Source: Prillingera fragicola
Lineage: Eukaryota; Basidiomycota; Tremellomycetes; Trichosporonales; Trichosporonaceae
Direction: 5' to 3'
Assembly: GCA_002335605.1 (NCBI GenBank)
Contig: BEDY01000005.1
Coordinates: 868,001 to 932,000, forward strand
Length of the DNA: 64,000 nt
Below are positions 26,013-38,036 of the stretch, piece after piece. The first letter of the stretch is position 1; each line of letters starts with the position of its first letter. The notes under the pieces are model-generated. The model was not told the DNA's origin. It saw only the letters and a program-made list of their open reading frames with translations, and searched no databases. The translations under genes were made by a program, and so were the position numbers.

Positions 26013-28024
26013 CTACATGATGGCATTCCAAGCCTTCTCGACAAAGTTCCTCGGCGGCTTCTCCACATAGCACTCGGCCTCGACCTCCTCGAGGCCAGAG
26101 GTAAAGTCCATTTCCGAGGCCTTTACAAACTTGCACCTGGTAAACACCTTGTAGCTGACCCACAGGAGCGGGAACAGCCACACGGGGAGGTACGTGGTGA
26201 CAAAGTTGCCGGCCGACCATCGCCCCTTGAGGAAGTAGCTGAAGCCGGAGAAGAACAAGATGATTGAAATCATGACAATGGCGTACCACGCTGCAAAAGC
26301 GTTGGTGTTGCCGTAGCTCCAGTAAGGAAGGGTTTTGCGGTCGATGCCCTGGGCGCGCATACCGGCGTGGAAGCGGATGTAGAGCAGGGAAATGCCCCAC
26401 CAGGAGATGAGGCCGGCGGCCGACGTCATGTTGGCGAGGTATCCAAAGGCGATGCCGGCGGTGGAGCCGAGGGACATGTAGGACAGGCCGCCGAAGAGGG
26501 CACAGAGAATGATGGAGTTGAGGGGCAGGCCGCGGCGTGTCGTCCGGCCAAAGATTGCCGGGGCCTGGCCGTTCTGCGCTAGGCCGAAAAGAGCACGGGA
26601 AGAAGTAAAGAGGTCAGAGGAGGCGGCAGACCAGGCAGAGGTCAGGAGACAGGCGTTGATAAAGGATGGGAGAACCTTGATGCCCGAACGCTTGATGGCG
26701 ATGACGAAGGGTGACGCCAGGGCCGTGCCAGAGTTGAGGGCCAGGCCGCCGTCGTTGCTGGGGACGAGGAGGCCGATGATAAAAGTTCCTCCGAGGTAGA
26801 AGACCTGGCGTTAGCTGTGTCGTACAGCGAGGCACTCACCAGAATACGGATGTAGACACGCTTGATAGCCCTGGGAAGGTTGCGACGCGGGTTCTTTGCC
26901 TCTGCGGCTGCGATGGCGATAATCTCAGTACCAATGTAGGAGAATGCCGCTTGAGTGAGCACAGCCCAGAAACCGAGAAACTGGCCCTTGGCACCCGGAA
27001 TGTCGTTAAACTGCACAAACGGGCCTGGGTCGCGCCAGTACCTGAACCCGATGGTCGTGTGGTCCGGGCCGCCGCCACAAGTAATGACCAGGCCTATGAT
27101 GATTAAACCAATAATGGTGAGAACTTTGATAGAGGCGAACCAGAACTCGCACTCGCCGTAGACGCCGGCGCCAAAGAGCTGGTCGTGAGCATGTGCAGAG
27201 AAGTACAGTGTGGGGAAGGCAACGAATCTGGGAGGAGTATGGCGTTGCCACACTGGTCACGTGACGGATGACAGTGCAGTTGAACGTGCGCCACCATTTG
27301 ATCACCTCCATTGACTCTCCTCCTCATCACGAGCACGGAAACGAGCACCTCGCCTGTCGTATCGGGTACACCGGCTCGTCCCGTGATAAGGCCCAGCCCA
27401 ACGCGTCACTCACATTAATGATGACGACAATGGCAAGACACATGGAGATCCAGGCGGCATTATTGGTAGTCTTATCCCAGAGGTTGATCAACACGGCCGC
27501 AGCCGACAGTTCGGCAGGCAACACAATCGTCCAGTTGTACCAGTAATTCCAACCCATGGCTTCCGTCAGCCGTCTTCAGACTCGTGTAGACGTACCGAAA
27601 GCAAGACCCTTGTCGACAAACCTAGCAGCAAGAGAGATGTGGCCACCTGCAATCGGCAGGAAAGCAATGACTTCGCCGGCACTGATCATGACGGCATAGC
27701 AAATAGAGCCCATGAGCGTGTAGCCCAGGAAGAGCCCGAGGGGGCCGCCGTGGTTGAGGGCAGAGCCTGTACCGAGGAAGAGACCTGTGCCGCTGTCCTG
27801 TCAGCTCTGGCTGTTTACGGAACATACATGACGCCACCAATGGAGATCATGGCCATGTGGCGGGCCTTGAGCTGGCGCTTGAGGCCCTTTCCGCCTATAC
27901 CGCCGTGTGCTGTGCCAAACTCATCTTGCGCGACCTCCTCGGGGTGAGCCTCGGACACGCTCGTGACCTGGGTGTGGAAGCCGTTGTCCTTCTCGACGTC
28001 TTTCTCGTATGGATGGAGCGACAT
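26013..28024 (-). CDS. Amino-acid permease (AAT/APC family, Gap1-like)
   Basis: Proton-coupled uptake of amino acids at the plasma membrane. Exons 28024-27828, 27792-27596, 27559-27414, 27178-26840 and 26804-26013 give 556 residues. The first membrane segment reads GGVIGTGLFLGTGSALNHGG, the signature of the yeast amino-acid transporter family, and is rebuilt exactly across intron 1. Other landmarks are AMGWNYWYNWTIVLP, NLFGAGVYGECEFWFASIKV (rebuilt across a 235-nt intron), GTEIIAIAAAEAKNPRR and SSDLFTSSRALFGLAQNGQAP. About twelve hydrophobic segments are expected, flanked by a 50-residue acidic N-tail and a 60-residue C-tail. The long intron is unusual against 35-36 nt for the others. Convergent with the M20 hydrolase, which fits nitrogen scavenging; substrate range is unknown. 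Confidence 0.93.
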
Positions 28025-29209
28025 GGGGTGCTCGGGCAATGGGTGGGGGGAAAAACATGCGCCTGGAGCTTGGACGCACTGTATATGAGTGGCCTGGCAG
28101 CGAGGGAGGGGGGCGAGGGGTGTCTCACCCTCGCCCCTTGGGAACCGTTGACCTGTACTGACTATGCGTCTTGGGATCTGAGACCTCGCAACCGAGAGAG
28201 AGCGCAGCAACAGTAGTGGGTTGGGTCAGAGTGACCGCTATTCTGGGATCGGAGCTCATTGATGCACCTCGCGCATGACCTCCTCGGGGATCCTCAGCTT
28301 TAACATGGGGCAACACGCGGGGTGGGTTGCGGTATGGGATGCATGTGGTGTCACTGTGAGACCTCTGGGTGAGATGCTCGCTGCTCGCTGTAGCTGGTCC
28401 AGACTGCCACTGCAGTGTGTTGTACATGTGGACGGAAATAGCACTTGGTGTTGATAAACGCATACCGCACTGTTCGGCGTACCGTACCGGAAGGCCGGAA
28501 GCACTGCCAGGGGCATCTCGTCCACAGCTCTTTGGGCAGAAATCTCGCACAGTAGAGAGCATGTGCCGCACGTCGTAGGTGTCTATTTGTCACCGATAAG
28601 ACAATAGAGTGGCATGTGCAAGAAGGCACAACCCAATGTCCCGCCCTGACCGAACACCCGTCGTCTCTACCATCTCTGCCTGGTTCACACCGTTGTGCTT
28701 GCTCGGACTCATCTCTCAGTACTGCAGAGTCAGTGCCAAGTACAACAGTAAGCCCAAGCAGCCGGCCGACTCAGGCGAATCGACTACGTGTGATACAAGC
28801 CGAGGTGGTACGGACTGATCCGTGGATTGTGATGAGAGATCCACGCATCTGCGTCCGCGACTCGTGACCTGTTGCAATTACACTATTCCGCAGTCAGTCT
28901 CTGAACCGAGGTATAGACATGGATAGTGGTGGGCTCGGGGCGGACTGGGATCTGGCTACTGCGGCGGGCACTTCTGCAGCGCTCCTGGAGTAGTGGCACC
29001 CGTTGATGACTTGTCGCGCGGGCATTGTTCGTCCCCGTGATTGCCCCAGGAATGAGATCATGCTTGGAAATGCCTTAATTCAACAATGGGATACACAGAG
29101 ATGTTGTAAGCCGGATGGCTACGTCTTTCCTAAGGGCAGCCGGGTCATTTAATACCCCCACCTCCTCGCAATGGGTTCGCATACGATCGGCTACAGTACG
29201 TTATCTCGG
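28025..29209. other. Intergenic region upstream of the amino-acid permease
   Basis: About 1.2 kb between two minus-strand genes, so it holds the permease promoter and the 3' flank of the ADP/ATP carrier gene. Only short overlapping frames are present, with no domain-like sequence; nothing else seen. Confidence 0.5.
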
Positions 29210-30174
29210 CTAGGAACTGCCACCCTTGTAGACTTTTCCAAACGCGACGCGCTGAAGGACGTCGTAAAGACTCAAGACGCCTGCCCCCGCCACGCCGCGT
29301 AGTATATTGGCTCCAGCACCTTTGAAGAGCGTTTTGGCGCCTTCGGCCTTCACAATCTGGGCTGCGGCGTCAAACATCGAGGTGTAGTGCTGGGCCGTGC
29401 CCGAGGTCATCATCATGCGGCGCCGGATGGTGTCGAGCGGGTACGAGGCGAGACCGGCGGTGGTGGTCGAGATCCAACCCACGGCAAACGAGGCGGCAAA
29501 GTTGCCCTGCAAGTTGGCCGGGAGCAGGGGCTTGAACGAGTCGTACAGGCCAAAGAAGAGACCGCGATACACGATCACGCCGGCGATGGACGGGACAAAG
29601 CCGCGGTACAGCCCTGCGATGCCGTCACTAGCGAGGGTCTGGCGGTAGACGTCGAGCATTCCCTTGAACTGCCTTTTGCCCGTCGCGTTGCGTGCGTCAG
29701 CAGATAGGCGGGTACGCGCATAGTCGAGGCTGTAGACAAACACGCTGCCAGCCACACCGGCGGCGGCGCCCGAGGCGACGTTGCTGCCGAGAATCTTCCA
29801 GTAGGCCGCGCCCTTGGGCACGGCGAAGAGGGAGCGAAAGTAGTCTTTGAACGCAAAGTTGAGAGCCTGGGTGGGGAAGTAGCGGAGGACGTTGGCGCCA
29901 TTGCCGCGCCACAGCGAGGCTAGGCCTTCCGCTTGGTAGGTGCGTGCAAAGGCGTCGCTTATGCCGCGGTAGGGCTTTGCGAGGCGGCCTTGTTTGATCC
30001 TGCAGTCAGCTCTGGGGTGAAGGGGAAGAGGGGGGCATACATCTCGTCTTGATTCTGTATGAGCAGCTTGATGCGCTCGAGCGGGGCGGCGGCCGTTTTG
30101 GCCACACTGGCGGCAACGCCGCCCATGAGAAAGTCGGTCGTGAATGACTTGAGAGACTTGGGTTGTTGGGTCAT
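29210..30174 (-). CDS. AAC: Mitochondrial ADP/ATP carrier
   Basis: Exchanges cytosolic ADP for matrix ATP across the inner mitochondrial membrane. Exons 30174-30041 and 29999-29210, with a 41-nt intron splitting the Met codon of QDEMIKQGRL, give 307 residues, the usual carrier size. The three carrier repeats each have a PX[DE]XX[KR]-type motif: [15 protein letters not shown] (the normal second-repeat variant) and YPLDTIRRR. The nucleotide-carrier signature RRRMMM follows the third. GRGNGAN-like ([25 protein letters not shown]) and [15 protein letters not shown] blocks are also diagnostic. Identification is essentially certain. Divergent from the thioesterase gene with about 1 kb between. Confidence 0.97.
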
Positions 30175-31139
30175 TGTTGTTGTTGTTTGTGAGTGGTGAG
30201 TTGGTGAGCTCGGTATGCCACAGTTTGATGCGTATTTATCTTCACTGGCACCAGGTGTTACCTCACGATGCTCCGCACCTAGCGCAGATGCAGATGGTGT
30301 AGACGGATGAGATACTGGCGGTCCGTTCCGCTCTCTGTAATGCTAGAGCATCGCTCTTCACAGCGACGGATGACCACTCCGTGAAACGGCTAGGAGATGC
30401 AATGGAGCTCTGCGCAGCTGGAGCATGGAGCAGCGGTGAATGCATGTGGTGGACCCCGCCACATCTAAAAGCGTGTCGGGAGGAACCGGCCCATGCCAAG
30501 AACCAAATAACGGCTACAGGTGGGGTGGATTTGGCAGAAACAATCTCCGCCAGCCGTCCACAGCATGTCAGCTGATCAACACCTCTGCCCGGGAGTGCTG
30601 GGCAGCCACGCGTGTGAGTGCAGTCTGACGTTAAAGGCTGTCACCGGCCCACGCAGAGCAACTCACCGGCCCGTCCTAAAAGCCCGGCATTGCCCGCTGA
30701 TTGCCATGTGCACACTGATGTGTTTGGTATTGCTCCAGACTGATGCCCGTGGATGACATCCAGCAAGATGTTCCGCTGGAGCGCTGGGTCCGATGAAAGT
30801 GTTGAAGGCCGATGAGGGTGCAGTCGGTCCGAGGGTGAGTACCGGGCCAGTTACAACGAAGGATGCGTCACCTAACCATGTAGACAGTGAGACAACCTGG
30901 CCTGCCCTTGGCTTGCCATCTACGCAGTTTCAGTACCGTGTATTGGGCTACTTTGATCAGTTTCTACAGTAGAGATGCATGAAATAGAGATGCATGAAGG
31001 GATCACGGCCTGCCATCGTCGCTGGTGACTACCTCCACCTTACCTCCACCTCCGCACATGAGAACCCGAACTCCGGATCTCGCCAACGAGTCAACTGGTA
31101 TCTCTGTACAAAGTCACTCACTCTTCCACCCAACCCACC
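30175..31139. promoter_or_regulatory. Divergent intergenic region, ADP/ATP carrier / thioesterase
   Basis: About 1 kb between divergent starts. A TATA-like GTATTTATC lies near 30231, about 60 bp upstream of the carrier ATG. The tandem CTACCTCCACCTTACCTCCACC is near 31027-31050. No gene seen. Confidence 0.4.
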
Positions 31140-32416
31140 ATGCCCATCTCGTCTATCACTCGCAAGCTGGCTGTGACGCCAGCGGCGCGTATGCTCGGCT
31201 TTGAGGCGTTCACGTCCAACGACCTGTGGACGCCTGTGGGCCGCTCTCTCGTTTTTGGCGGCCAGGTCATTGCTCAGAGTCTTATGGCTGCTAGTCAGAC
31301 TGTCAAGGACAAGGATGTGCATTCCCAGCATGTAAGTGAAACTGAAACTGCTGTAGACTAATTGCGCAGTGCTACTTTCTCTTGCCGTGGGTTTTGCGCG
31401 CGGAGGAGAGCTGACGCCAGTGCATCGGCCAAAAAGCCCATCACTTACACTGTCGAGAGGTTACGCGAGGGTGAGTCACTGGAGACAGCCATTGCTTATG
31501 CCCAGGCAAGAGCTACTGCACTCGGTGAGTCTATTCTAAAGGCACATCTAACGCCAGCCTCGTGCACGCGATCCAGGACGGCCGCACAATCTTCATCCTG
31601 ATGGCTTCCTTTGCTTCAGCCCCGCAACCCTCCCCTACACCGCCCGCTGGCCAAACCACCTCGCACGAGGAACACCCCGGCCTCACCGAGTCGCTCAAAT
31701 TCGACGTCTCAAAGGTCGGCATCGGCCACGCCGTCGCGCCAAAGATGTACCCTCCCCGGCCGTTTGTTGAGCATTTCCAGACCCCGCCGCCAGAGGGGAT
31801 CACGCCGTGGGGCAAGGCGCCGCCCGAGGAGGATGCTTGGAAGGCTTTCCTTGAGGAGAGCAAGACCGAGGGCGTGGACTTGGGCAGGCAGGCGACAGCG
31901 ATTCAGGACTATATCAACGTGAGTCGTCCCTCGCGCCGACAACTGACAGGGCAGGAACGCGAGAGCTCGCCCGTCCGCATCGCGATTGCCCGCCAGCAGA
32001 CAGGCGACTGGGGCACCAAGCGCGCCATCTGGCTGAAACCCCGTATCGACGCCGACGAGACGCCCAACACCAACACTGTCCGCGCTGCCATGTCGTTTAT
32101 GACTGATTTCCAGTTTATCGGCACTGCAGCCCGCGCGGTGGGGCTGAGCGGAACCTCGCACCCGAGGCTTGGCATGATTGCGTCGTTGGACCATTCGATG
32201 CACTTTTACCCCTTGCCGGCCGGGTTTGACCCCTCGGCGCCGCTGCTGCATGTCATGGAGGCTGTAGCCGCCGACGTCCCCGAGGGACGCGGCGTGACCC
32301 GTGGCAGGCTGTATACCGAGGCTGGAGAGTTGGTTGCGAGTACAGGCCAGGAGGGCGTCGTGCGTGCTGCGCGTGGTGGGAGTGAGTCGCCTCCTGGTAC
32401 GCCCGTGAGCTTGTAG
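31140..32416 (+). CDS. Acyl-CoA thioesterase (TesB / Pte1-like)
   Basis: Hydrolyses fatty acyl-CoA to free fatty acid and CoA, usually in peroxisomes. Exons 31140-31331, 31370-31386, 31421-31470, 31506-31524, 31558-31918 and 31955-32416 give 366 residues. Two are microexons (17 and 19 nt), and only this splicing rebuilds the double hot-dog core: HCYFLLPASAKKPITYTVER then REGKSYCTRLVHAIQDGR and TIFILMASF. The second half has MSFMTDFQF and the SLDH motif carrying the catalytic Asp. The last proposed intron (31919-31954) is 36 nt, a multiple of three without stops, so retention would add 12 residues. The C-terminus VSL is not a standard peroxisomal SKL-type signal, so peroxisomal location is uncertain. 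Confidence 0.9.
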
Positions 32417-33772
32417 ATCTCTTGGACCGCATCATGCATTCTTTCATCATTGTTAGTGATGCCTTCACTGACCACGCGCAATCACCGGCACAGCATCCCT
32501 GGCCAGCATGCCTGGCTCGATCTGTCTCTCTCGCTCGGCATGGACAATGGCCAGAGTGAAGCTCTTTCTCGAGATTCAGGTCTCATTAGTCACTGCCAGC
32601 TGGTATCACGGCGTCGGATACGGCACATGTTTCTCGCAAACAGACATGAATGCATGAACTGCTTCGCTCATGCATTTACCCCTAACTGTACCAGCCTCAA
32701 GGCCACCACCCTCGCCGCCACCACAATCATCAGCAATCACCAACGACGGCCACCCCTGCTTCCTACGCCGCGCCACACATCATCTCCGCAACAGATACTC
32801 CGCTCGATTGGGAGCTAAAAGGCTCACAACAGCCTCGGCGTCAACCGCAAACCACGGCTTAAGCTCAGCCTTGAGCTCAGCCTAAGACGACGTGCACGAT
32901 GGGCAGGAGGTCTGGGACTTTGACAATTATCACAAGTTACACTGCCTTACCGGCCAGGGAATGGCCTGAGCCAAATGGCGCCAGTAGTCTGGCGACCACG
33001 CTCTCTCAGACGTCCAGCTAGCCACACAGACTGCGCAAGCCTGCGCACTACTGTATGCGGGTGTGCGCCGCGAGAGCCTGGGTCCTATGGGGTTGAATGC
33101 GCCAAACTTCTAATGATCTAAATTCAGCCGCTAAAACGCCACTGGAGGAGGTGAAGGGTGACGAATGTGCAATGATTGATCGACCGGCCTGCAATCCTGC
33201 GACCGGCCTGAGGGCAGCTCAGTATCACACGAGCCAGTAATTACAGTAAAGGCAGTAAAGGCGCCCGACTTGCTTCTTTCTCGTCTTGGACGCGAGCAGG
33301 CAGCGCCGTACAGCACGGGAATTGGCGCGGTGACTGTCTAGAGTTCAAGAGCACCTGTCACCTGAATTGAGCCTATGCGCCTATGCAAGAGCCTAAGAAT
33401 GGTCCCATATGGTAGCAGATGATGGCTGATGGCAGCACCACATGCACAACAATTCTCGGGGCCAGTGGTGCCTGGACACTATGGTTTCAGGGTCCGGTGT
33501 GTTTTCTGGAACTGCATCGCGGCTTGTCACCCAAGGGGCGCACACTTGACCTTTCCCTGAATGTCCCACCCTAGTAAACACCCTGGCACCATTCAATGGA
33601 TTGACGGGAGCAAATTTAACCCACACACCACCTGCAACGTCTTGTTCGCGCGAGCAGGTACTGCCGTGGCCTGTGCTACCGTCGCGTTGCATGGACGACT
33701 TCTGGGCAGTTGCATTCTTACTTTTACCTTAACCCCCACCTGCCAAACCATTATACACGCAGCTAGCAGAAC
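32417..33772. other. Intergenic region between thioesterase and the SDR-GT47 gene
   Basis: About 1.35 kb holding only short frames. Nothing recognisable; the last 150 bp (C/A-rich, about 33725-33772) fit a leader. Confidence 0.5.
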
Positions 33773-36700
33773 ATGTCGTTGGCTTGGTTGGCAAGCGTCG
33801 TCTCAAACCGTCGCTATGCTCGCTGGATAGTCTCAGTGACAGTCTGCACACTCATTGCGCTGTTGTACGTTCGGCAAGAGGTACGTCCCTTATCGCGTCG
33901 TCGAGCGCGTCGTCGATCGCCGTCACAGCAAGTCAAGCGCTTACACTCTCCAGCACTCTGCTTCCAGGTCCGAACTCACAGATTGGAGGGCCAAGGAGAC
34001 ACACGTTCCCGTCTTTCAGTATGACGATTTGTCAAAGGAGGACTCGCACCTTGTCGCGCCAAAGGCAAAGGGGCGCGTCCTCATCACTGGTGGTGGTGGC
34101 ATGATTGGTACGCTGTGCGAATCCTCGCGTGACACTAACAGTACAGGCAAGCAGGTTGTTGGTCGTTTGTTGGCAAGCGGCACCCCCATCACCGTCCTCG
34201 ACCGCCTGTTCCATGACGATGAACTGGCTGCCATTCGCAACGCCTTTCCCCGCGCCGACCTCAAGGTGGTCATTGGCGACGTTCGCAATGCGGCTTCGCT
34301 TTCCCAGGCAATGACAAAGGATGTTGTCGGCGTCATCCATCTGGCCGCCGTGTCGCGCGTGTTGTGGTGTCTCGAGAACGAGGCCGACTGCTCCGACGTC
34401 AACGTCCGCGGCACAGAGCTCGTCCTCGACGCCCTCAAGGGTGGATGGTTTATCCAGGCGTCGTCACGCGAGGTCTATGGCAATGCCAAGAACATGCCTG
34501 TACCAGAGGACACTCCCCACAACCCCGCCAACGTCTACGGACAGTCCAAGGCGGACGCCGAAACCACCATCATGAACTACATCTCAGCGGCGACTGCCAG
34601 CGGCTCCAAGAACATCAACGCGATCATGCTCCGTTTCTCCAACGTGTACGGCAGCTCGGCAGACCACCGCGAGCGTCTCATCCCTGCCATCATGACCAAC
34701 GCGTTGTCGCACCGTCCGATCCAGATTGTCGGTGGTGACCAGAACGTAAGTCTTACCTTGGTGTAACACTAACGCCAGCTCGACATGGTGTTCATTGGCG
34801 ATGTCGTCAACGCCATTTCCCTCGCTGTGAACCGTCTCACCGACCGTGCCGCAGTCCGAGACCCCACGTACGGCGTTGTCGAGGCCTTCAACGTTGGCAC
34901 TGACACGCCCTCCTCGGCAATCAAGCTCATCCGCAGCATTCTCTGGATGACCAACTCGTCGTCTCCCATCCAGACACTCGAGGGCGACAACCGTTTCCCA
35001 GACAACTATGTCGGCAGCACAGTCAAGTCGGCCAATGAGCTCGGCTACAAGGCCAAGGTGTCAATTGACGAAGGCCTGCACCGTCTCGCTACGGCGTACG
35101 TCACCGAGACTCTCGACTACATAAAGCACAAGCGCAATTCCCTTTCGTGCGATATTGCACCGTCATACAGAATCCACGACATTCTGGCGCTGGACGGCTG
35201 CACTGGAACGTTGGCGGCGGACATCGATGGCCAGCCGTTTTACGCCTACTTTGACCCCAGAAAGGAAAAGACGGATCACGATGAGCTCCGCGAGGAGCGA
35301 TGGGGATGGCGGGACGAGGATGAGCCTCAGTCGTGGCAGTTTAGCATCAAAAAGAAGGGAGAGGGAGCTATGATCAAGCTCACTCATGAGGTTGAAAACC
35401 CCAACGAACGCTCCAAGAGCGACAAGAACGACAATGTCGTGTATGCCAACTTTGAGGCTGCCGATCCCGCCGACCCCTCCAACCCCAGAAAGGAGTTTTA
35501 CGCGGAGATCAACCCCTCGACAGGCTACATTAGCCTCACGCACTCGTCTGGTCAGCCGCTTACGCCCTGGGACCCCAAGCCCCCTCCCCGTCGCCGTCGC
35601 AGCGACATGCCCGATGTGCGCAAGACTGAACACGGCGCGTTCCGCTTCCGTCTGACCCCATTCTGCTGTCCCAACAAGGCCGCACCATGGCCCTTTTTCC
35701 GTGAAGACCCCTTGGCGTCCGGCATTCTCGACCAATACGCAGAGAATGTACGCGCCTTCAACGCGAGCCAGATTGACACTCTGTGCGACCGCCTCAAGGC
35801 CGCCCAGGAGCTGGCCGAGAATCGTCTCACCAAGTGGAGCGAGGACCCTAAGCCCATCCAGCTCCAGCAAGTCGAGATGCCCACTGGCCGCCCCTTCGAC
35901 TGGCGATTCCGCAACAAACCGGTGTGCACCAACCTGTGCGACCACCCCACGCTCTGTCTCGACACGGGCGACTGCGTATGTGGCCAGGCGTCGTGCGTGG
36001 CTCGTGTACGTTTCCCCTTTGGTGACTTTGCCAACCTGCCGTACCTGTCGTGGCCACCTGCGTCGCGCGACTGGGCGACAATTACAGAGGCCGACCCGGC
36101 GGCGCTCATGGCTCAGGTCGACAAGTCGTCGTGGCTCAACGTTCTGCGCCCTGGTGCAAGGAGGTATCTGTCGCGCGGCCCCCACTTTCCGGCTCTCAAC
36201 GTCACTCTCATGCCTCCAGAACACCAGGCCGCACGCGATAATGATGCGGAGACGTTCGACCGCATTCAGACGGCTCCGCATGGCTGTTTCTCGGCGGACA
36301 GCGTCATGGAGCGTGGCTGCAAGTTGATTTCGCAAAACTACAAAAGTGATTCGCTCGTGTTCCTCCCCCAGTTCACGTGGGTGAATGACTTTCCCAGGAT
36401 CGGCGAGTGGGTTGAGAGCTCCCTTGAACACGTTCTTCCCAAGGGCTTTGACCCGGCCGACATGATCATTCCATTCACGTTTGACTGGGGACGTTGCCAG
36501 ACTGTCTTGCACAACCTGTATCGTGTGCGTCTGCTGAGTAGCACGCCCCCCAACACTGAGCGTGTCTCGGCATGGCAACCGATGGGCGACGTCAACTCAC
36601 CATGCTACTACATGGACCAGGACATTGTCATTCCGGCGCGTACGTGTCTGCAGGAGCAGCTGCGCGCCAAGTTTGGCGACATTTCAACCGTCAAGCCCAG

Positions 36701-37250
36701 TCGCCAACGCAAGATTCTCGTCACGTTCAAGGGCAAGCCCAACGGTGCTGGATCCAGCGTGCGCCAAAAGCTCCAGTGCTCTCGCGAGTTTAGGAAATTC
36801 CGCGGCCAGCTCACGGGCGCGAACAACCTGGAAGTCTACTGGGGCTCCCTCCGCCCTGGGTCAAACTATTTGGACACGCTCGCCGACGCAATCTTCTGCC
36901 CCATTCCGCGCGGCACGACCGGATGGGCAACGCGTGGTATCGATGTCATCTATGCGGGCTGCATCCCCGTGCTCATTGGCGACCAGACCCACCACCCATA
37001 CTGGGATGTGCTCGACTGGTCGAAATTCAGTGTCCAGATCAACGACTACGATATCGAGCATCTCGAGCAAATCTTGCTATCATACACATGGCAAGAGATT
37101 GCTGCGCTCCAGACCAACCTGATGTTGATCCGCAACGCATTCCTCTACCCGAACGAGGGCAACATGCAGGACAATCTCAAGGAACGCGGACCGTGGTTTT
37201 ATGCCATCCACTCGGCGGCGTTGTTGAAAAAGACAAAGTATCCCGTGTAA
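33773..37250 (+). CDS. Fused SDR epimerase + exostosin (GT47) glycosyltransferase, type II membrane protein
   Basis: Exons 33773-33880, 33954-34107, 34147-34745 and 34779-37250 give 1110 residues with exact phase. A signal anchor lies at about residues 17-34 (WIVSVTVCTLIALLYV), suggesting a Golgi type II protein. Residues about 75-400 are an extended SDR nucleotide-sugar enzyme: the Rossmann motif GGGGMIG, HLAAVSRV, the active-site YGQSK and RFSNVYG. A linker follows. A Cys-rich EGF-like patch lies at about 668-695 (CTNLCDHPTLCLDTGDCVCG). Residues about 700-1090 are an exostosin domain: PFTFDWGRC, KILVTFKGK, YWGSLRPGSNYLDTLADAIFCP, PRGTTGWATRGIDVIYAGCIPVLIGD. It may make or modify a UDP-sugar and transfer it to cell-wall or capsule glycan; the substrates cannot be read. 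Confidence 0.88.
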
Positions 37251-38036
37251 CGGACTGTGAGATCGAGAGTTGGAGTGAGGAGGCCAGAGGTGGTCTTTGG
37301 CTCCTAGCGCACACCCGCGCAGACGCGCCAGTTTTATAGAGGCCGCGTCTGCAAACGGCTAGTAGTGTTGTAACAACAATGTGTCTTGTGTTGGTCATTT
37401 TCGCACAATAGAGTGGGCATTGGATACCCCGTCCTTTATGCATGTTTTTTTGGGATAGTCGGCACTGGGCAGTGCAGCTGATGATGCGCGCAGCGAGGAG
37501 CGGAGAGAAGCAAAAAAGAAATGACCACTGACAGGATCGAACTGCCGACCTTTGCATGGGCTAGTAACTCTTCGAGGTATTAGTACAATGCTCTAACCAG
37601 CTGAGCTAAGCGGCCTTGGATGATTGTGAAATTCTGGCTGACTCTCGGGTCTGCATCGGGCGCGAAACGTTTCTTGGCGATGTGGTCCAAGTAACTTGTC
37701 TGTAAAAGGACAAAAGGAGAACATACGTTAGAGATGTAGTGGATCTTGAGATCTCGAGACAATGACATTGGGCAAGAACATGTACAGCAACGGACATGGC
37801 CATGCGTAGACTTGAACTTGAAGGCACGCTGGTGAGCTTTGACTCCCAGGTGGGCACCCACACACATACATGTCTTTGGTTGTTTCCTCATACGACGTCT
37901 CTCAACCTCCAAACCTCTGCCGGCGTAGCACTCGACAGACTCATTCACTCAACATCGCATTTCTACGTTGGTGACAGGATCTTGCCCCTCGCGCGAGCAA
38001 CTGGTAGCATGGATCCAGCGTAACCAGACAGCCCAA
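37251..38036. other. Intergenic region containing tRNA-Ile
   Basis: About 0.8 kb. Apart from the tRNA at 37522-37615 nothing is recognised. The stretch 37616-38036 separates the tRNA 5' end from the first Gag-like gene; no long terminal repeat is visible. Confidence 0.5.
37522..37615 (-). tRNA. tRNA-Ile (anticodon AAT) with a short intron
   Basis: The reverse complement folds as a cloverleaf. The acceptor stem GGCCGCT pairs with AGTGGTC (some G-U pairs). The D arm is GCTCAGCTGGTTAGAGC. The anticodon stem TTGTA pairs with TGCAA around CTAATA, with AAT as anticodon, and the T arm is GGCAGTTCGATCCTGTC. The total of 94 nt leaves about 20 nt of intron after position 37, the normal place. The discriminator is A. 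The A-box (TTAGCTCAGCTGG) and B-box (AGTTCGATCCT) pol III promoter elements are internal. Confidence 0.9.

Noticed and set aside
31909..31954. Treating the thioesterase 31558-32416 segment as one exon
   Set aside because: Possible because the 36-nt segment is in frame, but it has a perfect GTGAGT donor and CAG acceptor at the usual length, and the inserted Ser/Arg-rich 12 residues look unlike the family; kept as an isoform note only.
35163..36578. Minus-strand open frame of 471 codons opposite the SDR-GT47 gene
   Set aside because: Antisense shadow in a GC-rich coding exon; the plus-strand frame has clear exostosin motifs.
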